Shown here: one piece after another, positions 35,651-46,194 of the stretch
How the letters are laid out: every line of letters starts with the position of its first letter
Position numbering within the stretch: position 1 is the stretch's first letter
Source: Salvia splendens
Taxonomy: Eukaryota; Streptophyta; Magnoliopsida; Lamiales; Lamiaceae
DNA: 64,000 nt
Reading direction: 5' to 3'
Assembly: GCF_004379255.2 (NCBI RefSeq)
Contig: NC_056036.1
Coordinates: forward strand, 39,384,076 to 39,448,075
Position numbers and translations under genes: made by a program
Notes under the pieces: model-generated
Told to the model about the DNA's origin: nothing
Databases searched by the model: none
Seen by the model: the letters and a program-made list of their open reading frames with translations, nothing else

Positions 35651-38600
35651 TCACTCAAACAGCTCTGGAAACTTCTCTCTCATCTTATCTTCTGATTCCC
35701 ATGTTGCTTCTTCGATTCCATGATTCCTCCACCGTACTTTCACCGAAGCGATTGACTTATTCCTCAATTCTTGCACTCTTCGATCCACAATGGCCTCGGG
35801 CTTCTCCTCATAGCTTAGATCGGGATTTAGGACCATCATTTCTTCTTGGTGAACGATGTGTGTGTGGGGTCATACACATACTTCCTCAATTGTGACACAT
35901 GGAAGACGTTGTGCACATTTCCGAAGCTTGGTGGTAGGGCCAATCTGTATGCTACCGCGCCGACTCTATCCAAAATCTCGTATGGACCGATAAATCGGGG
36001 TCTCAGCTTTCCCCTCACTCCAAAACGAGTTATTCCCTTAGAAGGGGAAACTTTCAGAAAGACCTTTTCCCCGACCTCGAACTGTAACTCGGTCCTTCGA
36101 ACATCCGCATAAGATTTCTGTCGATCTTGTGCCTCCTTGATCCTCCCACGGATTTGTCGGACAATCTCTACCATTTCTTCTACAGAGTCTGGTCCGAGAA
36201 TTCTTCTCTCACCCACTTCATCCCAATAAGTGGCGATCTACACTTCTTTCCATACAAGGCCTCATATGGAGTCATCTTGATAGTCGCCTGGTAACTATTA
36301 TTGTAAGCGAACTCTACCAAGGGGTAACACTTCTTCCCAACCTACGCCTCGATCTAGCACCACGGCTCGTAGCATGTCCTCCAATGCTTGTATCGTTCTC
36401 TCCGACTGCCCGTCGGTTTGCGGGTGGAACGCTGTACTGAAATTCAACTTAGTCCCCAACTCGCGCTGCAGGCTTGTCCAAAATCTAGAAGTGAATTTAG
36501 CATCACGATCAGATGTGATTGTCGCTGGAACTCCATGCAAGCGTATAATCTCCCGTACATATACCTTAGCCAACTGATCGGATCCATAAGTAGCGCGAAC
36601 CGGTACAAAGTGGGCAGATTTGGTGAGACGATCTATAATCACCCAAATCACCGTGTTCCCCTCGCTGGGATTTTGGCAGTCCTACCACAAAGTCCATTGC
36701 AATATGTTCCCACTTCCATTCCGGAATCTCGAGGGGTTGCAATTTCCCATAGGGCCGTTGGTGTAGCGCCTTTACTTGTTGACATGCTAGGCATCTCTCC
36801 ACAAATGCCGCAACATGCTTTTTCATACCGTTCCACCAAAACTGTCTTTTCAGGTCTTGGTACATTTTGGTGCTCCCTGGATGAGCAGCGTATGGGGTTT
36901 CATGTGCTTCTCTCATGATTTCCATCCTCAGGCCTTCATCCTTAGGCACACACAACCTTCCCTTGTATGTGAGACCATTATCCGCTGCCTCACGAAAATT
37001 TCCGAGTTCACCCGTCCTCACTTCTGAGCGAATCTTTTCTAGTAACGTATCTCGCCGTTGAGCTTCTACAATTCTGGCTCTTAAGTCGGGTTCCATCACC
37101 AACGTGGCTACTATCCCTTCCACAGTCTCGGGCATTCTCACCACTTCCAAGCGCATCTTACCGAACTCTTGGATTATACTCTCTTCGATAGTAAGAAAGG
37201 TGGCCAGCTGAGATTGAGACTTCCTACTAAGAGCATCGGCCACTACGTTTGCTTTTCCCGGATGGTAATTTATACCACAATCGTAGTCCTTTACCAACTC
37301 GAGCCACCTACGTTGGCGCATGTTCAACTCCTTTTGCTCAAAGAAGTACTTTAGACTCTTATGGTCCGTGTATATCTCACAACGGACTCCATAAAGATGA
37401 TGTCTCCAGATCTTCAAAGCATGTACCACAGCTGCCAGTTCCAAGTCATGCGTCGGATAATTCAGTTCATGGGGCTTCAATTGTCTCGATGCATATGCAA
37501 TCACTTTCCCCTTCTGCATAAGCACACATCCCAGTCCCACCTTCGACGCATCCGTATATACCGCATAGTCAGTCTCTGGCTCCGGCACAGCTAGGATTGG
37601 TGCGGTGGTCAATTTCTCCTTCAACAACTGAAAGCTCGCCTCACATTCTGGCGTCCAAATCATCTTGACTCCCTTTTTCAGTTGTTGCGTCATTGGCCTT
37701 GCTATCTTCGAGAATCCCTCGATGAATCTTCGATAATAGCCCGCCAGTCCTAAAAAGCTTCGGATTTCGTTTTGTGTAGAGGGTGACTTCCACTCCTGCA
37801 CCGCTTCTACCTTGGCCGGATCTACACGAATTCCATCTGAAGTTACTACATGTCCAAGAAAATTTACTTCCTTGAGCCAAAACTCGCATTTACTGAACTT
37901 GGCATATAGTTTCTCGTCCCTTAGAGTTGCTAGGACGGTTCTCAAGTGCTCTTTGTGCTCCTCTTCGTTCTTCGAGTAAATGAGCACATCATCGATGAAA
38001 ACCAGGACAAACCGATCCAGAAATGGATGGAACACGCGGTTCATAAGGTCCATGAACACTGCCGGGGCGTTCGTCAGTCCAAAAGGCATTACAACGAACT
38101 CATAATGACCATATCTTGTTCGGAACGCCGTCTTGGGTACATCTTCTCGCCGAACCCTCAGCTGATGGTACCCAGACCTCAAATCCATCTTAGAGAAGAC
38201 TCCTGCCCCTCGAAGTTGGTCAAACAAGTCGTCTATCCTTGGTAGTGGATACTTGTTCTTCAGCGTTAGTTTGTTTAGCTCCCGGTAGTCGATGCACATC
38301 CTCATCGTTCCATCCTTCTTCTTTACGAACAACACTGGTGCTCCCCATGGTGACACGCTAGGTCTAATAAATCCCAATTCCAATAGCTCTTGCAGTTGCA
38401 CCTTAAGCTCCTCCAACTCTTTTGGCGCCATTCTATAAGGTGCTTTGGATATTGGTGCCGATCCGGGCTCCAGATCGATCGTGAATTCTACTTGCCTGTC
38501 GGGTGGGGGTCCTGGCAACGCATCGGGGAAGACGTCGGGATATTCACTCACTATCGCCACATCTTCTATCTTCCTGTCTTTCTTCTCCTCCCCATTCAAA

Positions 38601-40132
38601 TAAACAAGGTACGCTGGACATCCCTTCCTCATCATTGTAGTGGCTTGCAGCGCAGAGATAATGGACTTGCGTCGGCTCATTGGGACTCCGTGAAACTTCA
38701 TCGGCTCTTTTCCGGGGGTTTCAAACGAAATTTTCCTTTCTCTACAATGAAGGGTAACGTGGTTCTCCGCTAACCAATCCATACCCAAGATTATGTCTAC
38801 GCTACCCATCGTCATTACTTGCAAATTATAAGCCACTAAACTGAGTTCACCTATTCCAAAGTTCACACATGCACAAGATCGGGATATATCTATAGCCCCG
38901 CCTACCGGTGAGGTCACACTCATAGTGGGTTCGGTCTTAACAGTAGGTAATTCCAAAGTATCCACACAAGACGTTGATATAAAGGAATGCGACGCACCCG
39001 TATCAAACAAGACAACTATAGGCATATTTAGAAGTGTGCCCATACCTGCCAAGTTTCCTTGCTCAAAGGTTTCTTTCCCGTTTGCCGGCTGTTTCCCCTT
39101 CAAGGCGTAGGCCCTTGCTTGCGATGGTAATCCTTGGCGGCGTTGTTGCGGTGGAGGTGCAGGTAGTGCCTGGGATTGTGGACGGAAACCTAGCTGGTTC
39201 TGTCTCGTTCCCGTTCCCATGTGCTTGTTTGGGCAATTTCGGATGTAGTGGCCACTCCCACCACAGTTGAAGCACCTAGGGTCTCGACACTCCCCGGCGT
39301 GGTACTTGAAGCACCTTCCACATTGAGGGTTCCTCGGCGGAAAGTTTGCCCTCGGTTGGAAAGTATTCTGTCTCCCGCCATTGTAGGGTGGGTTCCTCAT
39401 GTGTTGTGGCCTCTTACCACCATACTGAGCCTGGTCACCATCCCACCTCCGCTTCTCTTGGTGGCCCGGCTGAGCTTGTAGAGGTGTCGCGTTTGTTGTT
39501 GCCACAACTCTTGGCTTAGGGAGTGCATCTTCCACGTCCAGTGCACAAGTCAAGATCTCCGAGTAGGAGAGTTCTCCTCGACAGGCCAATGCGGCCTTTA
39601 TCTCATCTCTGAGCCCGGCCCGGAACTTCACCGCCCATTTCTCATCGGTGTCCATCAACTCGGGCGCATATCGTGCCATCTGCGCGAGGGCTCGGTCATA
39701 CTCGGTTACCGTCATTCGGCCTTGGCTTAGTGTGTGGAACTCTACCACCTTGGCCCGTCTGTACGTCTTTGGGACGTACTTGTTGTCAATCTCCACCTTA
39801 AACTCCTCCCATGTTAGCGCTTCCAGGCGTGCAGGATTCATAGTTCTCTGCCGAGTCTCCCACCAGTAATCGGCAGCACCTAACAGTTGAAAGGTAGCAC
39901 CAGCAATGCGCTCCCTATCTGTGCACTCCATGACCCTGAAGATACGCTCGAGGCCGCGTATCCACTCTTCCGCTTTGGATGGGTCTCCTTGTCCGTCAAA
40001 TTTTGGGGGATTCTGCCTTGAGAACGTAACTATGAATCTTTCTTGTTGAGGCGGGGGTGGAGGTGGTGGTGGCGGTGGTGGTGCCTCCACGTGGGGTTCT
40101 TGTCGTGGTTGGCGTGCACGTCTTGGCGGCAT
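35651..40132 (-). pseudogene. Gypsy gag-pol polyprotein of body 1, near-intact with late frameshifts
   Basis: The first 1188 codons (40132-36566) are open. Gag carries [18 protein letters not shown] and a CX2CX4HX4C knuckle ([14 protein letters not shown], about 287-300). The protease has [10 protein letters not shown] (about 375-384). RT has [11 protein letters not shown] and the FIDD active site (about 712-715). RNase H has [10 protein letters not shown]. The integrase HHCC zinc region includes [13 protein letters not shown] and CLACQQVK. An extra G at about 36658-36661 breaks the integrase core just after its first catalytic Asp; the same G run is in body 2. Private one-base changes near 36322 and 36226 break it again. 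The core continues in other frames (SDRDAKFTSRFW, FHPQTDGQSERT), and the protein ends with a chromodomain (RWRNHGIEEATWESEDKM, 35651-35839). The chromodomain would direct integration to marked chromatin. Confidence 0.9.
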
Positions 40133-40346
40133 TCTGATTCAATATCCAAAAAGTGTTACTACAATTCTCATCCAAAATTACCACTTTCTCAAAATTTTCT
40201 TATAAAACCTTCATGTAGTATAAGATGCAACACATAGGATATAAACCAAAATCGAAATTCTCATTAAAAGAAAGAAGGCCAACATTGTTCCCAAGAGTAG
40301 ATCGTACTGAAAGCAAAAACTGAAAAGACAACGAACTATTCTAATT

Positions 40347-40868
40347 CTAGACTACGACTCTATCATCCTCATCCATAGGCCCTTCCTCCGGGTCTTCGTC
40401 GTCGTCCTCCTCGGAGTTCCCTGGCAGAGCCTCCTCATAAACATCTTCATACCCTTGTTCACCCTCGTACATGCTCACATACTTGTCCTGATACACGACC
40501 CTCTCTTCCACCTCCTGTGGGGGCTGCTCCTCTCGAGAGTCCACCAGTGCACAATACACGGCTTTCCGAAAGCCAGCCATGTCACCCACCATGTCATCGG
40601 TAGCGGGCTCATGCCACGTGTACCTCCTCGCCGTTCTTTCGGCCCACTCCTTCCAGCTATCGGGAAGCAAATCTATTAGCTTCTCAATACCGTCATGCTC
40701 TGTCACTCCGAACTCCTGAGCTGCCCTCCAGAGGGTGTCGAAGTGTGCCACGAACTCGATCAACGGTACATGATCCTTCTTCCGGTACACTCTATAATCT
40801 CTGAGCACCCTCTGTGCCCTAAGTCTATCGCGATCACTCCGTCGCGGGGTTCGGAACATACGCGCCAT
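40347..40868 (-). CDS. Accessory ORF of gypsy body 1 (173 codons)
   Basis: The same ORF as at 31675-32196, with an identical predicted protein. The start codon lies about 615 bases inside LTR-C, and the stop is 214 bases before the gag ATG, so the ORF would occupy the leader of the genomic RNA. It is predicted soluble, with a basic N-terminus and a very acidic C-terminal 30 residues. Family unknown to me; a duplicated gag-like module, an RNA-binding accessory factor or a captured host fragment are all possible. Its integrity in both bodies is the main argument that it is real. Confidence 0.6.
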   Translation of the reverse strand: MARMFRTPRRSDRDRLRAQRVLRDYRVYRKKDHVPLIEFVAHFDTLWRAAQEFGVTEHDGIEKLIDLLPDSWKEWAERTARRYTWHEPATDDMVGDMAGFRKAVYCALVDSREEQPPQEVEERVVYQDKYVSMYEGEQGYEDVYEEALPGNSEEDDDEDPEEGPMDEDDRVVV

Positions 40869-41404
40869 CTACAGAAACAACTGCCTCGCGTATAAAAACA
40901 GAGTACATAACCGAAGAAGAGAGAGAGAGTGTATGCACGTATCGCTGTTCTAACCCAAACCCGCTGGTGTTCAAAGGCCAAAAGCTCTTATCTATCATAG
41001 GTCCAAGAAGCACTAGTGAAATTCTATCACGTCTAAGTTCAAACATTCAAAAGGCCAACACATACTCACATAAAAGCTCACATCAACATTCACGTCATCA
41101 AATCATCACACATCAGCCACATGCTTTCATATAAGTTCATCATACATCAACAGTTCATAACACCATAACAGTTCATAACTCAAATAATTTCCAACCTTTC
41201 CACATCACGTTGTACCCTTCCACAAGTCTCAACATTTACTTAAACTTTACATAAAAATCATTTTCAACACCAAAATCACAATTTCCTCCACTTCCATATA
41301 CTTTCCAAAATTTCGAAATTTTCATTACCTCATTTCAGGTTGAGTGCGATGAGTCGGATGTTGAGCCAATGACACTTTTGAAAACTTACTCCAGTCAGAA
41401 AAAG

Positions 41405-41407
<3 letters not shown>

Positions 41408-41440
<33 letters not shown>
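41408..41440. repeat. Poly-T tract in gypsy leader
   Basis: A run of about 33 T in body 1. The matching place in body 2 (about 32728-32748) has about 20. Such runs are unstable in copying and in sequencing. Confidence 0.8.
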
Positions 41441-41462
41441 GGTCCAGAGCAGAAAGAGAAAA

Positions 41463-41479
41463 CCTAGGCTCTGATACCA
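41463..41479 (-). promoter_or_regulatory. Primer binding site (tRNA-iMet) of body 1
   Basis: TGGTATCAGAGCCTAGG on the minus strand, three bases after LTR-C ends, identical to the site in body 2. Confidence 0.85.
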
Positions 41480-41482
41480 CTC

Positions 41483-44320
41483 TGTCACGCCCGCATTTCC
41501 TAAGGATAGGAAGTACGGTGGACCGCGACTAGGGGAGGAATAAAGAAGCGGGGAAGAAAGGGGGTAACAAGAATATTTGACCCAAAACATTTAATAAAAG
41601 GAAATTCAATTCAAAACAAAGTACTGTGACGACATTCTTGAGTTAAAGTATTCAGAGTTTTAAATGAAAACATCGTGACGGTTTACAAGCAGCGGAAAAG
41701 ACCAAAAGACAGATGATGCCGGGTATGACGACACGACACCATCCAAAAGATAAAAACACCCTTTGGCTTTAACTGCTCAACATCCGTCCTCCCCATCGCC
41801 GCTCAACCTGCACATTAAGAAAACAACATGCAGGGCTGAGTACTTATTGCACTCAGTGGACACACGCCAAAAACATAGTTTGTCATGCCATAACAGTGTA
41901 ACATTGGGGTTTTGAGTATAATGAAAAATAACCCAAGTACACAAAATACATTTCATAAATTCGACTGCGCAGTCATTTTTCCGATATTGCCACCCTTATT
42001 CCCTCAATCATACACTATCTGATCCAAACCATGACAAGGGGCGTGGCCACACCCCAGGTCATCTAGACCGGCCAACTTGCTCTCAGATGGCACCCAGTCT
42101 CGTGTACACTAGCCTGAGGGTTCGCAGCCCAACAGACCCGAATTCGATTAAACATATGTGGTAAACCACTTCAGATAGGTTTCAAAACGAAATAATTGGC
42201 AAGACAAACACTTCACCTCCATAAACATTTCCGGAACAAAGTCCGTATTTAAAGATAACCCACATAAAAGTAGGGTAGAAAAGCCCACCTCGATTGCTTA
42301 GCTTTTAAAATAATTCTCTTCAACCACACTTTCCTTGTAAACGATCACCCTTTTGAAAGATAAATAATATCATGATTAGAGTCAGAAAAGACGGGACTTT
42401 AAACGACAATGCATGAATCCTACGTGGACGACTTCAACATCTAGCACGTTACACGTACATACACTTAACAACATATTACAAAACAAACACACAAAGCCAC
42501 ACGTTCGAAACACACCCCGCATGCAAACGACGTACCCAAAACGCGCACACGACACACGAACACAGCACTCCAAGTCCTGGCATACCCTTACTGTGCAAAC
42601 GGCTCACTTGGCTCGGAAAAGGTTTGGAAAAAGCTCGGAAAAAGGATCGGCGTCTCGGCCTGGCTCGGTGTCTCGGCCGCCTGGCTCGGCACCTCGGCCG
42701 ACCGTCTCGGCCGACTGGCTCGGCACCTCGGCCGACCATCTCGGCCGCCTGGCTCGGCACCTCGGCCGCCTGGCTCGGCACCTCGGCCGACCGTCTCGGC
42801 CGCCTGGCTCGGCACCTCGGCCGACCGTCTCGGCCGCCTGGCTCGGCACCTCGGCCGCCTGTCTCGGCACAGCTCGGCACCTGTCTCGGCACAGCTCGGC
42901 ACTTGTCTCGGCATAGCTCGGCACCTATCTCGGCACAGCTCAGCACCTGTCTCGGCACAGCTCGGCACCTGTCTCGGCTCAGCTCGGCACCTGTCTCGGC
43001 ACAACTCGGCACCTCGGCCGACCATCTCGGCCGTCCGGCTCGGCACCTCGGCCGACCGTCTCGGCCGCCTGTTCGGCACCTCGGCCGACCATCTCGGCCG
43101 TCCGGCTCGGCACCTCGACCGACCGTCTCGGCCGCATGCTCGGCACCTCGGCATCTTATGCTCGGCACCTCGGCCGTCTGTTCGGCACCTCGGCCATCTG
43201 TTCGGCACCTCGGCCGCTGGTTCCGTGTACACTCACTTTCCTTCAACTTCCGATTCTCAAACCCTATACGACATTCCCACCACGCATTCTACGTCCCAAA
43301 ACACACCCAAACACCTGGGATCATCCCTTCAAAACTTCCCACCAACCTGCCCTAGGCCGGACCCTAGATCTCTCGGCCAACCCACACAAAACCCTTGAGC
43401 CAAACACAGATTTCTCCGAGCCATCTCTTGGCCAAACACACCCACATTCAACACAAAAACATAACACTCAGAAACCCAACCATTGCACATGAAAACATCA
43501 CCCAGAACACACCACACGCAGAACTGCGCAGTTTACTTGCAAAAATCATAATAAATACATACGACATCCAATGAGGCTGAAATTTACACACCACACAAAA
43601 GACACATTAACCTTTACACAGTTCAAAATTCGTACCCAACGGAGATCGTTTGCTTAGTTAAAAAGGGGTCGGAACCCACTGCCAGTTACTATCAAAAACA
43701 TGTTCAACACAAGCACATAGCCACAAATCCTACTCAACATCTAACCCATCCAAAAACGTCCTATATGCATGAGTTTTCGAATTAAACAAGGGTTAGGGGT
43801 TACCTTCCCCGGATGGTTCAAACGAAACGCAAAAGCTTTACTTCCTTTTCCGACTCCGATTCACGACGAAGGAGGGTATCACCTTGAGGAATTCAAGACG
43901 ATGATGAGAGGGAGTGAATGAAAAAGATGAGAACCGAGAGGGAGAAGGAGAGAGGGAGCTTACCGGTGTTGAGAGCAATTGCAAGAGAGAAAGGAGAGAA
44001 AACGATGTGGGGAGAGATTGGAAAGGGAAAGATGTATCGGTTAAGAGGGAGTGGGGGAGGTTGAGAAATTAGTGGGGAGGGGGTGAGAAACCGAGAGAGA
44101 GAGAGAAAGAGAGAGAGATTTAATTTTAATTAGGATTTTTAAAAACATGGCTTAATTAATTATTTAATTACATTTAATTTGCCTAGGTAGAAAATACCAC
44201 ATCCACAACAATCAAATAAACACAAAATATTTTCCACACCAAATTTTAAACACAAAAACATAGAAAAGAATTTCATCCTTAATTAAAAGAATAAAATTCC
44301 ACAAATTTTCGGGTATTACA
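41483..44320 (-). repeat. LTR-C (outer, 5' side of the array)
   Basis: 2838 bp, sister to LTR-A by shared variants. It carries the minisatellite at about 42640-43220. It would drive transcription of body 1. Confidence 0.9.
42640..43220. repeat. GC-rich minisatellite inside LTR-C
   Basis: About 580 bases of ctcggc-based units, closely matching those of LTR-A in unit order. Confidence 0.85.
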
Positions 44321-44599
44321 TATTATTTTATCTTTCAAATCGAACACTCCTAAAGAAATTGAGCATATTGTATTAAATTGTATCTTGATTAGGGAATTTT
44401 TGGTTCGTGGGATAGTTTTGTCGATTTACTCATTTTGAAAACATTGGTGTGACTATTGATCAGCAATGTCTTCATCCTCTAAAGTACACAATATCATGTA
44501 CTTCTGCTAAAGAAATGCATAAACTTCATTGATCGGATTAATTTCATTTTTTATGCATTTAGTAAGGCTCAAAATCAAAAATGGTGAGCAAAGATCCAA

Positions 44600-44905
44600 C
44601 GTACAAAAGAGATTCAACATACAGCAAAGTAACTGTCAAAGAGTATCAAGAGGAGAGAAGATTGCAAAATAAATCAATTAACTAGGATTGATACAATTAC
44701 ATATTTTCCTAGAATATATTGATTGTGTTTTCCATACATAGAAAATATTCACACCTATATATTGAGGTGTTGAATTATATTGTAAACACAACACAGAAAT
44801 ACAAATTATCTTCTACTCCTAAAAACATTCTCTGTCAATATGCACAGCTCCATGGATCTCACCTCTCTCGATTACCATCTTTAAGATGGTATCAGAGCAG
44901 GTTGA
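44600..44905 (+). mobile_element. Truncated copia LTR end with primer site
   Basis: A stretch ending near 44886 is followed by TGGTATCAGAGCAGG (44888-44902), the tRNA-iMet primer site typical of plant copia elements. The preceding 280 bases look like an LTR. The 5' boundary is not defined and no gag follows; polygalacturonase-flank sequence resumes by about 44990. Confidence 0.5.
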
Positions 44906-45042
44906 TTCGGGATTGAGACTCAAAAAAATTTCATCATAGTCCTGAGTACCTTCCCCGACCTTTTGAAACCTGCAAAAATTTCAAGACAATACACCATAAT
45001 ATGGAAAACTGATCATAAATTGACTGCATTAAGGTTTCACAC

Positions 45043-45050
45043 TATAAATA
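45043..45050 (+). promoter_or_regulatory. TATA box of the polygalacturonase pseudogene
   Basis: TATAAATA lies about 190 bases before the presumed ATG, in a block (gcattaaggtttcacactataaat) conserved at 56673-56696 upstream of the intact copy. Confidence 0.65.
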
Positions 45051-45410
45051 TTGAACTTGTAGTAATTGATTGGCATAAGACTACAAGTTCGTGAAAAAGT
45101 AAAGAATTTACATTGTTAAAAAGACAAATCAGAGACATGGTATACCACTAATATATTTATCTTGTTGTGCGAACGTGAGGATATTCCACTGAACATAACT
45201 CACGTTATATTTTGAAATGTAATGCAGGGTTTCATGGTGTACCTTTTGTTATTGTTGGGTTCAATATTTGAATTGAGTGTTGTGAAGTGCGCAAAAAGTA
45301 AAGGCTCTGATTCGGGTACAACATTTGATGTGACCAAATTTGGAGCTATAGGAAATGGGAAAACAGATGATGCTAAAGTAAATATTTTCACATTGGTTTT
45401 AATTTGATCT

Positions 45411-46194
45411 TGATAGAAATGCATGGTTCCATCTTAAAACCAATTGGTGATAAGAGGAGAGGCCCATGAGACTTATATAGTGGATTAAGCTCTTTGTGTA
45501 GAGCAATGCGGGATATTATTATATTCATTTTTATGTTTCAATTGCCAACACCCTCCCTTAAACCCTTCAATCTCTCCTTGAAGTAGTTGGACTTTTTTAT
45601 GATTGATTGTACAATCGGCCCAATTTTTTTTCGATCGGTTGGACCGCTGGCCCAAATTTTCAGCCCAGTTATACTGCTGGGTCAGTCATTTTTTTCGGTT
45701 TCAGCCCCCCTTCAATCTCACCTTGAAGGGGTTGGACTTTTTTATGATTGATTGTACAATCGGCCCAATTTTTTTTCGATCGGTTGGACCACTGGCCCAA
45801 ATTTTCAGCCCAGTTATACTGCTGGGTCAGTCATTTTTTTCGGTTTCAGCCCCCCTTCAATCTCACCTTGAAGGGGTTGGACTTTTTTATGATTGATTGT
45901 ACAATCGGCCCAATTTTTTTTTCGACCGGTTGGACCACTGGCCCAAATTTTCAGCCCAGTTATACTGCTGGGTCAGCCATTTTTTTCGGTTTCAGCCCAG
46001 ATATACTGCTGGGTCAGTTAAATATGACACAGTCGGCGACCCGCTCTGATACCATGATAGAAATCCATGGGTTCCATCCTAAAACCAATTGGTGATAAGA
46101 GGAGAGGCTCATGAGACTTATATAGTGAATTAAGCTCTTTGTGTACATCGATGTGAGATATTATTATATTATTTTTATGTTTCAATTGCCAACA
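45411..46194 (-). mobile_element. TRIM (miniature LTR retrotransposon) in intron 1
   Basis: Two 140-bp LTRs (45411-45550 and 46055-46194) run TGTTGGCAATTG to TTTCTATCA on the minus strand. A primer site TGGTATCAGAGCGGG (46040-46054) and a polypurine tract taagggaggg (about 45551-45560) point to minus orientation. Flanks are GATCT (45406-45410) and TATCT (46195-46199), a 5-bp duplication with one mismatch. The element is 784 bp and encodes nothing. The inner 440 bases are three tandem copies of a 145-bp unit. Confidence 0.85.
45566..46000. repeat. 145-bp unit in three tandem copies inside the TRIM
   Basis: Copies start at 45566, 45711 and 45856, each beginning ttcaatctc. They are nearly identical, much more alike than the two flanking LTRs. 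Each contains cagcccagttatactgctggg. Confidence 0.9.

Larger units (their letters stand above)
24069..44320 (-). mobile_element. Ty3/gypsy chromovirus array: three LTRs, two bodies, one TSD
   Basis: The order on the plus strand is LTR-A (24069-26920), body 2 (26921-32791), LTR-B (32792-35607), body 1 (35608-41482), LTR-C (41483-44320), all transcribed leftward. TATTA lies immediately outside both outer ends (24064-24068, 44321-44325). LTRs run TGTAATACCC to GTGACA on the minus strand. Each body has a primer site complementary to initiator tRNA-Met and a polypurine tract. Pol order is protease, RT, RNase H, integrase, chromodomain. This marks a chromovirus, most like the Tekay/Del lineage, which commonly has long LTRs. 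The single TSD shows that the whole 20.25-kb unit is one insertion event or a later expansion within one. Confidence 0.88.

Noticed and set aside
36388..40237. Plus-strand ORFs across the gypsy bodies
   Set aside because: They are antisense shadows of gag-pol, which has clear family motifs on the minus strand.
24069..44320. Two independent neighbouring gypsy insertions
   Set aside because: No TSD surrounds the middle LTR. Primer site and polypurine tract lie directly on either side of it, and only the outer ends carry TATTA.
45566..46000. Regular direct repeats that might suggest a CRISPR-like array
   Set aside because: There are three 145-bp units without unique spacers, inside a plant TRIM element.
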